The notes beneath the pieces were generated by a model. That model saw only the letters and a list, made by a program, of their open reading frames with translations, did not search any database and had not been told where the DNA came from. Of a stretch of 64,000 bases of DNA, positions 47,331 to 59,770 are shown piece after piece (within the stretch, counting starts at the first letter, position 1; the number at the start of each line of letters is the position of its first letter). The position numbers and the translations under genes were made by a program. Location: NCBI GenBank assembly GCA_027943335.1, contig BSBK01002078.1, positions 1 to 64,000 on the forward strand, in the 5' to 3' direction. The stretch comes from Chamaecyparis obtusa (taxonomy: Eukaryota; Streptophyta; Pinopsida; Cupressales; Cupressaceae).

Positions 47331-48560
47331 ATGACCTTTTCTTCCAAACTTTGAGATGCCTAGATTTGATAAATAGAAGGGAAAAGTTTTCCCCATCAAA
47401 CATCTCAAGAAGTTTTACAAAGCATGTAAGGAATTCTTGTACAATGATAATTATCTAAAGAGACTCTTTTCTAGAATTTTAGGTGGCTCCGCTCTTGCAT
47501 ATTTCACAAGTAACCCTCGAGGGTTAATCCCCACATTTGCAGAGTTAGACAAAAAAAAATTGTGCATTATTCTTATGACATTGAACATAAGGCATGTTTA
47601 TCTGACTTGTGCAATATTAAACAAATAAATGGGGAGACATATGCAAACTTTTTGCAATTTTTAATACACATTGCTAATAGATTCCCTTGGACCATACTTG
47701 GACAACATTTAGTGAATATATTTATCTACTTTTTTCTCTAAAATATATCCTTCCATTTAAAAATGCTATGTCCTGAGGAATTCAAGAACATAGTAAAAAA
47801 AGGGACACCTATTGAACAAGGTCTTCCCAAACAAGGAACTATCAAACACTATTGTAAAGAGGACCATGCCTCATCTTGAAATGACAAATCAAAATGTTGG
47901 GATAAGAACAAGCATGCCATTAATGATGGTGTAACTGATTCTAAATATGTCCAAAATATTCAAACACCATCCAATCAACCCAATTGGTCAAATCAACAAA
48001 ATTTATTCAATCAACCACCACCATCACAACAAAATCACAATTGAAACAACAATTTCATTATCCCACTCTATAACAACAATAACAACACCAACAATAGAAA
48101 ATGTTTCCAATACACACCTCTTTCCAAGCCCCTTGATGTCATATTTCACCACCTCATTCAACAACATTTGATGATATATCTAGTCACTAATCCCTATGAT
48201 GAAAATCAACCTAAGCCCACTTCATATAAGGACAACAAAATTGCGAGTATCATAGGATCAATATCCATGACAAAAATAAGTGTATGAAGCTTAAAAACTT
48301 CATTAAATAGCTTATTGATAAAGTTGAAATTGAAGTAGAGGTTCATATACCACATTCCACTATTGTCAATCTGAAGACATACAACACTCCTTTTCTTTCC
48401 CATGACAAAAATAAGTGTATGAAGCTTAAAAAATTCATTAAATAGCTTCTTGATAGAGTTGAAATTGAAGTAGAGGTTCATACAACACATTCCACTAATG
48501 CCAATATGAAGATATACAACACTCCTTTCCTCGAATGTGAAAAGGATAAAGTCTCATCAT
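47331..48560 (+). pseudogene. Tat-2 Gag
   Basis: KHLKKFYKACKEFLYNDNYL, then KRLFSRILGGSALAYFTSNP, GLIPTFAELDKK: the Ty3 Gag core, like Tat-1 Gag but strongly eroded. Further on an Asn/Gln-rich linker leads to QYTPLSKPLDVIFHHLIQQH. Then come two in-frame copies of a zinc-site segment NKCMKLKNFIK.LIDKVEIE. Numerous stops and frame changes. I saw no LTR, so the element's limits are unknown. Confidence 0.82.
48266..48535 (+). repeat. 135-bp tandem duplication inside Tat-2 gag
   Basis: 48266-48400 and 48401-about 48535 match at an offset of 135 bp. The unit is 45 codons, so the frame is kept. Each starts CATGACAAAAATAAGTGTAT and covers the segment after the zinc site. Confidence 0.9.
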
Positions 48561-48899
48561 CTCATACCATCTAATATAACTATGCAAATAAATATTTTTC
48601 TTTTGATTCCCTTATCATATTCATATAAGAATGTAATTCCCAAATCAATACCATCATAGTCAAAGGAACCAATTGTAATTTTACCACTCAAAGGGAAGAA
48701 TCAATACCCAAGGAGTCTCCTCATCTTTTCCATCTACATCCACTAGACCTACACCATAATATATCCTTCTCAATCACATTGGAAAGACTTCCATACAAAT
48801 TTACATCCTAGAGATTCTTAAAAATTCACCAATCTATAAGGATATCCTCAGAAAATCCCTCCTTGAATCTCACATCCTCAATTACATCGATGCCTCTAA

Positions 48900-49340
48900 A
48901 TTCCAAGCCATGATTAGGAACCTTTCTATGCAACATCATATTCTATTTACCAATAAATATATTCGCGTACATGAACCAAACCATAATAAATCCTTACACA
49001 CTGAAGTTTTCATTCATCACCATAAAATCAAGAAAGTTCTCAAAGATTGTGGATTTTGTTTAAACCTTTGTACATTAAGATTAATAAAGCAATTAGGATA
49101 CCTCAATGAGGTCATTGAATAATTTAAGAAAATTCCCATCAAGGCTTATGATAATAGACAAAGAGAATCTAAATTCATCATCATATTACCTCTTTGATTT
49201 GGTCTCATACTAGTTGAAACAACATATCATGTTCTAGACCTTGACCTCCCCTATGAAATTCTCCTTGGTTGACCATGGATCCATGATATGCGATTCATTC
49301 CATCCACCTTTCACCAATGCCTAAAAATCACCAATCTTGG
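48900..49340 (+). pseudogene. Tat-2 aspartic protease
   Basis: NHNKSLHTEVFIHHHKIKKV leads to LKDCGFCLNLCTLRLIKQLG. The usual LIDGG site reads LKDCG, with the Asp kept and the neighbouring Gly changed. PIKAYDNRQRESKF, then YHVLDLDLPYEILLG and PWIHDMRFIPSTFHQCLK follow, with stops. Same order and motifs as Tat-1 protease. Confidence 0.85.
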
Positions 49341-50690
49341 TGATCCTAAACAGTTTTAGTATTGAAAACTCCTTGAAGGGAAGCACACTAACCATCATCT
49401 TCTCAATGACCCTACCACTGCATGCGTTCACCCTATCATTGTTGCATCATGCTATGAATCCATCAATTTTAATACCAAGGATAAAATCATTGACAAAGGC
49501 TGTAGAGAATTTAACATCCAAAATGCACTTTATGTGGGTCAAATCCCACTCTTCCAAATCCTATGGTCAACCTACTCCTTTTCTTCCCAAGGTTAAACTC
49601 GTATCCATTGCCAAAATACTACCTTTGAGAAATGGGGACCACTTGATGAGGGGAACCTTGAAGAATATGTTACCTCCTCATTATACAAATAAGAAGAAAA
49701 AGAACTTGTCAATATCCAAAAATAAAAATATTAATGTGTACCCTATTATGGAATGCATGAGATATCATGGAATAAGATTAGGGGCATAAGAACAAGGCAT
49801 TCATGAACCTATCAAAGAAAGAGGAATTTTTAGAAATTGAGGCCTTAGATACCACTTGGAAACTGCCCCACCAACATTTTTTGATTCTAATGATGTCGAG
49901 GAGGAATTATATGAAGAGCCTTTCAAGTACCTCACCAAAATCTTTTCCTCCATCTACATTTCTACCATCACTATTTTTGACCTTACCACTCCTGATCTCC
50001 CTCTTGCATATCCTGAACTTATTGATTAAGACCAACAAGGACTATTAGCTTTGGACATATGTGAAAGAAATGATGCCATCTTAGCATTTGTTGACCTCAA
50101 GCATCCTCATGAGTATGGACATTATATCATATGTCATGGTAAAGAATACTTTGGGGAATAAGTAAACTTTGTTAGTTGCAAAAAATAAAATCAAATAAAA
50201 ATAAGGAGTCCCCTAGTGAAAACCTCTTTGAGGCTCGTTTGGACCAAGAAAAGGTAAAAATAAAGAACATATCCTCTAGTGAAAACCTCCCTGGGGTGCT
50301 AGAGGAGGGAGAAGTTAATTTTCCCCTTATTGTAACCCTTCATGAGAAATCTTCCATACTCATTAAAGATACCATAAAGGTCAATTTGGGTATGCTATAC
50401 AATTCAAAGATCACATTTATTGTTGCTTCTTTGACTAAGTGAGAGAAGAAATATATGATTGTCTTTTGACAAAAGGCCTGACATTATTTTGCATGGTCAT
50501 ATGTCCACATGCCAGGATTGGATTCAAAACTTGTGGTACATCATCTTGCAGTCTAATCTAATGCTAAACTAGTGAAAAAAAATCTTAAAAAAATACATCC
50601 ACAAATAGCCCTCTTGGTCAAAGCTGAACAAAAGCTTAGAAACATGCATCCAGAATAGACCTATTAATCAAAGCATAACTTCAAAAGATA
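49341..50690 (+). pseudogene. Tat-2 protease-RT linker with G-patch trace
   Basis: Frame-shifted codons with WGPLDEGNLEEYV, then at about 49750 MRYHGIRLGA, a stop, EQGIHEPIKERGIF, which fits the end of a G-patch. Further acidic codons YEEPFKYLTKIFSSIY and PHEYGHYIICHGKEYFG follow. It corresponds in position to 10657-11546 of Tat-1. Confidence 0.6.
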
Positions 50691-51560
50691 TTAGATGTGA
50701 CCTTTAAAAAATTGATGAACTATCTATAATGGGTCTCAAACATCATTTTGGTTAGTAAACATGTCGTGGGCATCCATATTTGTATGTATTTCAGAGTTGA
50801 CAATAAGGCATGCCCCAAGGACGACTTCCCACTTCTCAAAATAGACATCACAATAGACCTTATCGTTGGACATTAAATACTATCCCTAATGGTTGAATTT
50901 TAAGGATATAATCAGATCAAGATTTCAACCTAAGACCAACATAAGACTTCTTTCAATATACCTATGGTACTTTTTTCTATCAAGTCATGCCTTTTGGATT
51001 GAAAAATGAAACTTCCACCTATCAACGCGCTATGCATACTATATTTCATTCTCTCCATGTTATCATGGAAGACTATGTAGATGACATCTTGAGTAAATCA
51101 TAAATAATGGAATTCCATATTCATGTACTCACTAAGATCTTTGAGAGACTTGAAAAATATAAAGTATGACTTAATCCTAGGAAATGTGTCTTTGAAGTTA
51201 CTTCCAACAAATTGTAGGGCTTCATTGTCTCCTACAAAGGTATAATGATGGAATAAAATAAATTAGAAGCAATACTTTATATGCCACCTCCCAAAAATCT
51301 GAAGCAATAACATAGCCTCCAAGGAAAAATTTAGTCTATCAACCAATTTATTGTTCAACTTGTTAATAAATGGCTACCATTTGCATACCTGCTCAAAAAA
51401 ATATCAAATTCAAGTGGGACTACTTATGTTAATAGATTTTAATAAACTCAAAGCATGTCTTGCATCACCTCTAGTGCTTGTACCTCTTTTTGAGGGAAGA
51501 CCCCTCCTTTTGTGTATATCATCAACCATAATTGCACTGGAATTTTTTTTGGCATAGTTA
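50691..51560 (+). pseudogene. Tat-2 reverse transcriptase
   Basis: WVSNIILVSKHVVGIHICMY and KACPKDDFPLLKIDI mark the fingers. Palm motif A survives as a relic (LMVEF, stop, GYNQIKI). HVIMEDYVDDILSK (51074-51085) holds YVDD. Then LNPRKCVFEVTSNKL and GFIVSYKG follow. Many stops and shifts. Confidence 0.85.
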
Positions 51561-51857
51561 GATGATAATAGTAAAGAAAGAGATTTATACAACATCAACC
51601 ACAATTTAGTGGGTTATGAGCTTAAGTATAAACCAATAGATAAATAATGTCTTGTAGTCATCTTTAGTACACAAAAACTCCACTATTACACACTCAACCA
51701 CAAGACTAAGCTCATTGCTAAAAGTGATCTGTTGAAGTGTCTTATGTCCAATATAGCTATAATAGACAAAACCACTAAATGGGTCACAATTTTGAGCAAA
51801 TTTGACATTGAATATATTGAATAAAAATATATCAAAGGATAAATAATTGTTGACTAA
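51561..51857 (+). pseudogene. Tat-2 RT-linked RNase H
   Basis: ERDLYNINHNLVGYELKYKP, STQKLHYYTLNHKTKLIAKS and TKWVTILSKFDIEYIE match the corresponding part of Tat-1 (YYLSRTLIKYELNY...AKWVMILSEFNIEYVD). Short and broken by stops. Confidence 0.8.
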
Positions 51858-52330
51858 TTGGTCAAATCTTCCTTACAGGGTGATCATACCCCCATCATAG
51901 AATTTTGTGATAATGTTATCATGACAGTTGCACCTAGTAATCAATGGAAACTATACTATGATGACTCCTATACTAAAAAAGGATCACGAGAATCCATCCT
52001 ATTCGTTACTCATCGAGGTTATTGTACACTTAAGTCCTATAAACTATAATTTCAATGCACCTACAATGTAGTAAAATATGACACACTTTTCATAGGACTT
52101 TGTATCATTATCAAATGGAAGATTACTAGGCTACAAGTTCATGGTAACTCACAATTGGTTATCAAGAAGGTCAATGATGAGTATTAGATAAAGATGACAA
52201 GTTTCTTCCCTATAAACACATGGTTAAAGACCTAAAGAAATATTCCACTAAAATCTAGTTTGAGTAGATTCCAAAAGAAAACAATAGAGAAAAAATGTCA
52301 TGCCCACTATTGGATCCCTAACAGCCTTGC
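51858..52330 (+). pseudogene. Tat-2 second RNase H
   Basis: QWKLYYDDSYTKKGSRESIL, FQCTYNVVKYDTLFIGL and LQVHGNSQLVIKKVNDEY align with the archaeal-type RNase H of Tat-1. The Glu of the second motif is Lys, and the Asp of GDSQL is Asn, so the site is destroyed. Its presence puts this element in the Tat group too. Confidence 0.85.
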
Positions 52331-52589
52331 CTGAGAATATCCATAGGTGTGAATTCATTGTATAACATCTCTTTGTCATGGCATATGATATACCATAGTC
52401 CAAAATGGTGTGTGATATTGTTGGTTCTGACTTCCCTTGGTATCAAGACATTTATGATTGCCTCCATGGTAACACTATTCCACACAACCTCACCAATAAC
52501 CAACATAAGACCTTCATCCAGTGCACTTCCTATTACACCATCCTTGGTAAGACAGTATACCGAAATCACTTCAATGGGACCCTCCTCTA

Positions 52590-53100
52590 GTGTTTAGGAT
52601 CAAAAGCTGCCCATACGCCATGTGTTAGGTTCATCAAGGAATATGTGGGGGCCCATTCTAATGGTCTAACTCTTGTAAAGAAACTTCTAATAATAGGTTA
52701 TTATTGGCCTACTATGAAATAATATTCCTATCACTTTGTGAAGAAATGTACCCTCTATTAGTAGAAAAATGATTTGATACATGCACCCTCTCAAGAATTG
52801 TAACTCATTATTACACCATGACCCTTCTCTTAATAGGGGCTAGATGTCATTAGTAAATTCACCCTTCATCCTCCAATGGTCAAAAGTTCATTATTACAAC
52901 TACTGAGTACTTTACTAAATTGATTTAGGTTGTCCCCTTAACCTATATCATTAGTAAACAAATCTCTGAGTTTATCTTGAATTACCTCATATTTCGCTAC
53001 AACATGCGATAATACATTTTCATTGTGATGAATGAAATGGGTGCAAGGTACAATCACTAGAACATGGATAGTCAAACTAGGAAGCTTGCATCTAAATTTA
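52590..53100 (+). pseudogene. Tat-2 integrase remnant
   Basis: FIKEYVGAHSNGLTLVKKLL, IIGYYWPTMK, YHFVKKCTLY and LIHAPSQEL are the zinc-binding N-terminal part. The core is only faintly visible (GLDVISKFTLHPP). Beyond about 53100 nothing of the core or C-terminus can be read. Confidence 0.8.
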
Positions 53101-54312
53101 TCTCATACATTGGAAGGAATATGATCCACTATCCTTAGGGAGGGTCAAGAATTGAGTGGATATAAATGGGTTTCCTTCCATTTGAGTTGGAAGTTGTCTA
53201 TACAAAAGAGAAATACAATAATGCAAGTGTTTAGGGGGGAAATGGCATCAATGAGTCTCACAATGCAAACTAGGTATATCAAGTTTAACACTTTCTCCCT
53301 AAGCCATTCAATACAAGAGAAAGAGGGGATTTTGACCATAAATCTCAATATGACCTAGTTAGATTAAAAAAACCCAAAGGTGATAAGGGATGCAAATGCT
53401 AACCCAAGTTATATTAAGGGAGTATACTAGAAAGCTTTCATGCAATGTAATTCGATTAATAAAGATGACAAAAAATAAAACAATTGATTAAGCAAGAAGT
53501 GTAAGATGAGTCTAGGAACCAAGTAAATGCAATCAACCCAATTAAGCTACAAAAATATATCTATCCTAACAAATACAACAAATGATAGGGTACTTACCTC
53601 GAAATAAGAAATGGAACATGAATTTTTCTTTAAAAATCACAAATCTGAGACTATGACGAAACTTCCAAGTGCAGATCCATGATCACAACAAAAAATCTAA
53701 AAAATGCTAATTTTTTGAGACCTCTAGGAATAGGTCGACTATGTCACTGTGTTCCAGAATAGGTCGACCAGGTCACCGTGTTCCTAGGATACTGTAGCCA
53801 AGATGACCCAACTTCTTCAGAAATGTTTTAGAGAGTGGATTCTTGATTTGTGATTGGCAAACTAATAACCTACAAGTCTATTATAGAATTGGTGTATGTG
53901 GGTTGATATGAAGGGTTTTTCCTTAGTCAACCCCCTATTTTGGTGATTTCCACCTCCACAAATAGTCGTTAGGAAACATGTTGTGTGTGTGTGTGTGTGT
54001 GTATGTAGTGCTCATGAACCATAGATTGTAGATCTAGAATCTAAAAGAGATAGTAAATGCTAAGAATCTACTCTATGAGTGAAACCCTAGCATATAATTG
54101 TGCTTGTAAATGGAAATGTGTGCAAAAATATGAAGAGACAAAGATCAGATCTGAACATAGAATATAATTCATACCAAGCGCCCAAGGATAAAGTATGCTA
54201 AAGAAAGCATAGAAAGCATACCAAACCCTAAACATGTTCATGATCCCCTTCCATCTCCATGATGTCATGAAATGCTCAAATGCTTGAATTGAATATATGT
54301 AGATGAAGACCT
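53101..54312. other. Flank between Tat-2 and Copia-D, no gene seen
   Basis: AT-rich. About 53728-53785 holds two copies of a roughly 30-bp unit with AATAGGTCGAC(T/C)A(T/G)GTCAC. A (GT)n microsatellite follows at 53982-54002. No coding signal. Confidence 0.6.
53982..54002 (+). repeat. (GT)n microsatellite
   Basis: About ten GT units. Confidence 0.95.
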
Positions 54313-55337
54313 TGTTAGAAATAGGGAATACTGAGAGGGGGGGGGGGGGGGTGAATCAGTATTCTACAAAATTTATCTTTTGCCCAATTATGGATATAAT
54401 AGATTATCTTTACACATGCATAACATAAGAAGCTAAACAACATGCATAGAAATAAAACAAAATAGCTCATAACAAATTATTTGTTCTCTAGGAAACCTTG
54501 GCCAAGGGAAAACCCTGGTGGGGATGGTACCCACAAAGATCCACTGATCAAAAGTATTTTGTTAAGGATGTTGACCCTGTTAGGAGTCTATTACAAGCAT
54601 ATAGTGTATCAATCCTAATTAAGGGACTATAGGCCTTGTTAGAAGCCTCAACCCTGTTAGGAGTTGACAGTACAAAATGTGATTACTAGATGAGCCCATT
54701 GCCCAAACAAGTAATGTACAATATACACTGATTACAAAAATAGGTTAAGGTACATAACCTTATGCTTCTTGCATCAATATCTCTTCGCTGCTCTTTCACT
54801 ATTGCTATTAAATATGCCTCATATATTTCGCATCATGTCACTACTTCATTACATTTCATTACATCATATCATCATACCTTCTTACAATTATAATTACATT
54901 TATAAAAATAAATTTATCCAAGGGTTAATATCTAGGATGTCATCCCTTTATATTTTTAAGTTATTATTTTGATAAACAAAATAATCCCTTAACTCTTTAC
55001 TAATTCTGTCTTCATATTTTGTCCTGTCGGCTTGACAATGTCTTCGGTAAAACTGTCATAAATTCTTCCGTACATGCTGTAATGACTTGTGCTCTTAGAT
55101 GGGTGTTCAATAGGCATCATAGAGTCTATGTTCAAGTGTGAAAGCATTGAACTTACTCCAGTCAACATCACAAACAAAAACTGTGTCCAGGTTCACTGGT
55201 AAAAATACTATCTCATACTTAGACAATTTTGCAATGCGCTCTGTCATACTAGCTCTCTGACCTGTGTGATCTTCATGTGGATCATATATTTCCATAATGA
55301 CAACATCTATGTAATCAACTCAGCCAAATTTCCAACA
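54313..55337 (-). repeat. Copia-D 3' LTR
   Basis: On + it runs from TGTTAGAAATAGGG to GCCAAATTTCCAACA, 1,025 bp. On the minus strand it starts TGTTGGAAATTTGG right after a polypurine tract and ends CTATTTCTAACA. Near its minus-strand end lies ACTGATTCA, then a run of 15 C (54337-54351) and CTCTCA, as in the Copia-B LTR. The matching 5' LTR is not in the window. Confidence 0.82.
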
Positions 55338-55546
55338 ATCTCCCCCTTTTTCATTGGTGGCAACATATGAGAAAATTGGCTAAGTGTACAACTTTAAAAA
55401 TCTCAAAATTGTGGCCATAGTATAAAATATATATACTATCCTGACAACTCCTCAAAAAATATTATCTCTAATGCAATACTCCCCCTAAGAGTATCAATCC
55501 TTATCATATGCTATCAATTTTCTACTATATATCTCCCCCTTTGACA
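55338..55546 (-). other. Copia-D multiple polypurine tracts
   Basis: On the minus strand: GAAAAAGGGGGAGAT abutting the LTR (55338-55352), CTTAGGGGGAGT (about 55480-55490) and CAAAGGGGGAGAT (about 55531-55544). This is the same pattern as Copia-B and supports Sirevirus affinity. Confidence 0.85.
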
Positions 55547-55611
55547 ACAATGACAAAATAAGGGTAAGGAGGGTTACAAAACTGTATCACAAAAGATTAT
55601 ACCTTAATTCA

Positions 55612-58600
55612 TTATTGCAAAGCCGGTAGGCTTGCAACACAATCTGCAAAATCAATCTTCATAGCTTCTAACTCCTTTTCCCATGATTTCTTAATGAAAT
55701 CTACCACATTGAGTAGTGCGCTTAGTCCATAAGATGCTATTTCACATGCTTGGAGGTTTTCAAAGTTAAACTTTTGAAAAGATGTCTTAGCTGAAAGACA
55801 TTCTTCCAATTTCTCTTCAATAATGCTTAACTTCATAGAAGTGTGGTCTCTTAAAAGAGTGAATCTTTTCATTTTTCTATCTTTCTCATCTTGCAAAAAT
55901 CTAATTTCATCATATAGCTTACTAATTTTCTTCTCAACATCAAATACCTTCACATTGGGGCTAGAAAGAAGGTTAGTTTCATTCTGAATTTCTGCTTCCT
56001 TCATCTTCATCTTCTTATCTTCTTCTGTTGTTAATTTCTCTGATTTTGTACACTGGATGTACAAAGATTTTCCTATTTCCAAATTCTTCCTTAAGTCCTT
56101 TATACAGATATCAAGATTGTTGATATCATTCTTGATATTCTGGCCAATGTTCAAAAGCATTCTGTCCTCATAGGCTACTTGTGCTTTCACTTTTTCAATA
56201 TCAGATAGATTTGTGAATTCATTGTCAAAAGTGCTAATTACCTTCTTTGCTTTCTCCAGAGGGTATGCTTCTACAATTTGTGTAGTTACAATGCTTTGTA
56301 ACTTCTCAGTAAGTTCCTTCATGCATCCTTCAAGACTTTTCACTTTCTTGTTCTTGCCAATGATTTTGTTCAAGGATGTGATCAATTCCAACTGATCATC
56401 ATCATCTACTTCCTTTCCCAAGTGCTCAATCATAGATCCAATCTGATTCTTCTTTCCAATTTCAAGAGTAAGACTGATATCTTCTTTAGTGGGAATGGGT
56501 ACTTGTTTTACTGTCACAAAAGGTTCAACAACTGTTATCTCTATTGTCTCTTCTCCTTTTGTAGTTTCCTACTCTTCAAAAGCCGAATTGTCAACAATGT
56601 TCTCCAAATTCTTGAATACATTATCATCAGTATCCAAGGTGATCTTTGTTCCTTCTACATTCATGGTTTCATCTTCAATGGTAATGGCTAGAGGAGAGGG
56701 AATGTCCTCTTGTTCTATTACACCTGCTTGCTCTGCTGCAACTGATGGTTCTCCAACATTTTTTGTCATAACCTTGATTATTGCTTTCTCTATTTTTGAG
56801 TTAACTTCTTCATATCTTCTTCCCATAATCTGAATGGTTCTCTTCTTGGTTCTTAGATGGGTGCTTAAGGCTTTCATGATCTAACCAAAATGTGCTTCAT
56901 CTTTTATTACACAAAGCTTCCTTACAAGATTTTCTCTAATAGCTGTGTCTTCCTCTGATGCTCTCTTCTTCCTATTCACAAGTTTATTATACAAATCATT
57001 AGGTATTTGACCTTGAATTGTATCAAAATTCTTATTAGACAAAATCATATGCTTTACTACTGCATTCTCAAGATTAAGTCTCTCTGCATAATCATAAAGA
57101 TCATAGTATTTAGTAATTCTTGTAAAGTCTCCATCCTCAATGATCTGCTCATTAAGCTTCTCAACTTTAGGTTTCCAAGCTTTCTTCTTAATAGAAGTTC
57201 CATCATCTTTGATTTCTACAATTTTTCTTGGAACTGGTTGCACTAATGTTTTCTATCTCTTTCCTGGTCCAGTAGCACTCTCTTTTACTCTTTTGCTAGG
57301 TGTGGAGGAAGTGGATCTGGTGGATATCTTTGCTTCTTGATCCTTCTCAATTTCTTCCACTTTCACCTTAACTTGTGATTCTTCCTACTGTGCTACAATT
57401 GATGATAAAGGTGGAACAGATAAAAATTCTTTTTTTCCAATATCTTTGATTGCTACTACTATTTTCTTTGCTACTAAGAACTCATGCTCTGTCATCCCTG
57501 TATCTTTTAGGATTTTCTTTATAGTACTCTCAACTCTTTTCTTAGACTTCTTTTCTTCAAGTAAGGTCTTTGCGGAGTTGAAGTTCTCCTCAAAGGTTCC
57601 AAACCTGTTACACTGAGTGTCCAACTTACACTTAAGTAACCTGCTAACATATTCTTCTATCTCTACCTCATATATCTCATAGCCAAGAGGGTCTATGAAC
57701 TCTGTTCTAGGTTCTACTACTTCAATGTAGGTAAAGTTAGTATCAACCATAAAAAATATGTCATTTTTATACTTCTCCACAAGAGACTTTGGGATCCTTG
57801 ATCTGCTAGATACTATATCCTGAAATGTCTTGATTACCAGTACTGCACTCTCATTAACTTTGTTAATAACATGCCTTCTATACACTAGGTTAATCCTTTC
57901 CATTATAGTTTGGCCACCATTCCAGTCATTTCCAATGGTGTAAGGAAATCTTCTCAATAGATGAAAAAACATATAGGTGATTAAGGATGAGAACCTAAAC
58001 TGTGTATACTTAGTTTTCTTAATCTTTTCCAAATTCTCAAATAGTTGAATTCTCAGAATCTCACACATATCAACTTGTACCTTTTCAACACACATTAGAT
58101 AAGCTGCATGTATCATTCCAGCTCCCATGTCATCCTCTCTTGAATTTGCACAAAACTTAGTGGTTAGGATCTTGCATAAGTATCTGACATCATCTTGTTT
58201 GATCTTACTAATCACAATTCCTCTACCATTATAGGATGAATTTGTGTTATCTATGACTATTTTCCTCACGTTCTTCTCATTTAAAGGAATGGCTCTAGTT
58301 TTAGATAATCCAGTGACTTCATGAATCAAATCAGCTATGATATCTATCACTCTATCTTCTAACCAAAACTTCCCATTATGAATTCTACTTAAGATAATCT
58401 TAGTACATTCTTCATTATCAAATTCATACTATAATGCATACTTAATAATTTCATTATCCTTCAAATGTTCAAATCATTCTTTTAGTGTCATGTCCTGATT
58501 GTAGATCTTCTGATATTCATTTGTGAAATCACTATCACTGACAGTCTCTAGTTTGCATCCAAGATAACTTCTGACATTCTCTAGGTGTAAAACTCTATCT

Positions 58601-58770
58601 GGTATGGATGATAAAGCTAATCTAGGATCATCTTCCAAGGGTTCTACTGGTTCTCTTTTCAACTTAGGTCTATTCTTATCTCTGACATTGTGTATTAAAG
58701 AAACATCCATGATTTCTTCTAATTCCTTCACTAATTTAAAGATCTGTTAATTAAAATACCTTGATTTCAT
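55612..58770 (-). pseudogene. Copia-D extra protein, about 1,040 codons, uncharacterised
   Basis: One frame from 58731 (or an in-frame ATG at 58770 or 58710) to TAA at 55612, with no frameshift and about six internal stops. All but one upstream TAA are TAG or TGA. N-terminal globular part: GKFWLEDRVIDIIADLIHEV, TGLSKTRAIPLNEKNVRKIV, GAGMIHAAYLMCVEKVQVDM, FRFSSLITYMFFHLLRRFPY. Then TLLEEKKSKKRVESTIKKIL, then a basic linker TPSKRVKESATGPGKR that looks like a bipartite nuclear signal. The last 300 codons are helical and charged (KKISKLYDEIRFLQDEKDRK), probably coiled-coil. I know no named domain for it. It recalls an uncharacterised family linked to plant retroelements, but I cannot confirm this. 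Its place before the 3' LTR is where Sireviruses sometimes carry an extra or envelope-like ORF; no signal peptide or membrane segment is seen. Confidence 0.82.
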
Positions 58771-59155
58771 GATTTTAGGGCTTGCGTAGATTCGACACAA
58801 AATTCTTCTCCAAATCCTTGCAAAATGCTTCCAATCACTTCTCTTTGATCTCCTTAACACTTGAATTTGCTTTGATGATCAAATAATATTGATCATGACC
58901 TTTTATTAATTAAATCTAACTTAGATCTGACATCGCATTCAATTCTTTTGCCGCTTCTTTCCAAAAAGCTATTTCTGCTAACCTGCAAAACTTAAAACTT
59001 CTTGCGATCTCACAAAACATAATTTTTTTCTTTGCACTCTTAACCATAGCATTAAAACATCATATACTACCTTGCATTAACTGTGCAAGACTTAGTTCAT
59101 CATATATCTACTTCTACACTAATCTAAGTTCCTATTGTACTGCAATTTTCATAAA
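58771..59155 (-). other. Spacer between Copia-D Gag and the extra ORF
   Basis: No pol motifs. On the minus strand AGTTTTAAGTTTTGCAG ends at about 58983, a good plant 3' splice site. It could allow a spliced mRNA for the extra ORF. This is inference only. Confidence 0.5.
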
Positions 59156-59770
59156 TTAAGTACTTTGAGATGGGTCAAGTAAAGATTCATTCTTACCTTT
59201 CAATACTTCACCTTCCTGATTACCTTCAATGTTGAATTTGTCTCCTTGATCTGTGCTTTTGATAAACTTCACTTCATCTGAATTACTACAACATCCTTTC
59301 TGACTGTTACTTGCATCTTCATTTCTTCTTACATGATTTTTGGGATTAGGATTAGGATGAAAAACTCTATTGTACATTCTGCAAAACCTTGCTGTATGTC
59401 CAATCTTGTTGCATATCTGACAAACAATTCCATTGTTTCCATATCTTGGTCCAGGCTGATTGATTTGTGATTTGCAATTTCTAGCAATGTGTCCAACCTT
59501 GTTGCATTTATAACATATTACTCCATTTCTTCTATTCATATCTTCCTTAGGTTTCTTATCTATATTGTTAGTATTCCTAAACATTCTACTACCATCATTA
59601 TTCTCAATAAATTTAGGTTTCCTACATTCAATAGCTCTATGTCCAAAACCATGACAATTATAACAATAACCATTAAGAGGTTTAAATTGCTTACCTATGC
59701 AATCTCTCTTCATATGACCAATAGTATTACAAGCAAAACATCTACCTTTGAATTCTCTTTGCATACCTGT
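59156..59770 (-). pseudogene. Copia-D Gag C-terminus with four CCHC zinc knuckles
   Basis: Open for 202 codons. Knuckles: CFACNTIGHMKRDC, CYNCHGFGHRAIEC, CYKCNKVGHIARNC and CQICNKIGHTARFC, all with intact CX2CX4HX4C spacing. A polar tail ends SLLDPSQST and a stop. Copia-B Gag has three knuckle positions of the same kind. This is the RNA-binding part of the particle protein. It is separated from the coiled-coil part by the unknown 3.6-kb segment, so I mark the gene as broken. No protease active site follows. Confidence 0.88.

Noticed and set aside
55612..58770. Extra Copia-D protein as an envelope glycoprotein
   Set aside because: No signal peptide, no membrane anchor and no Cys pattern; a basic linker and coiled-coil argue against a surface protein.
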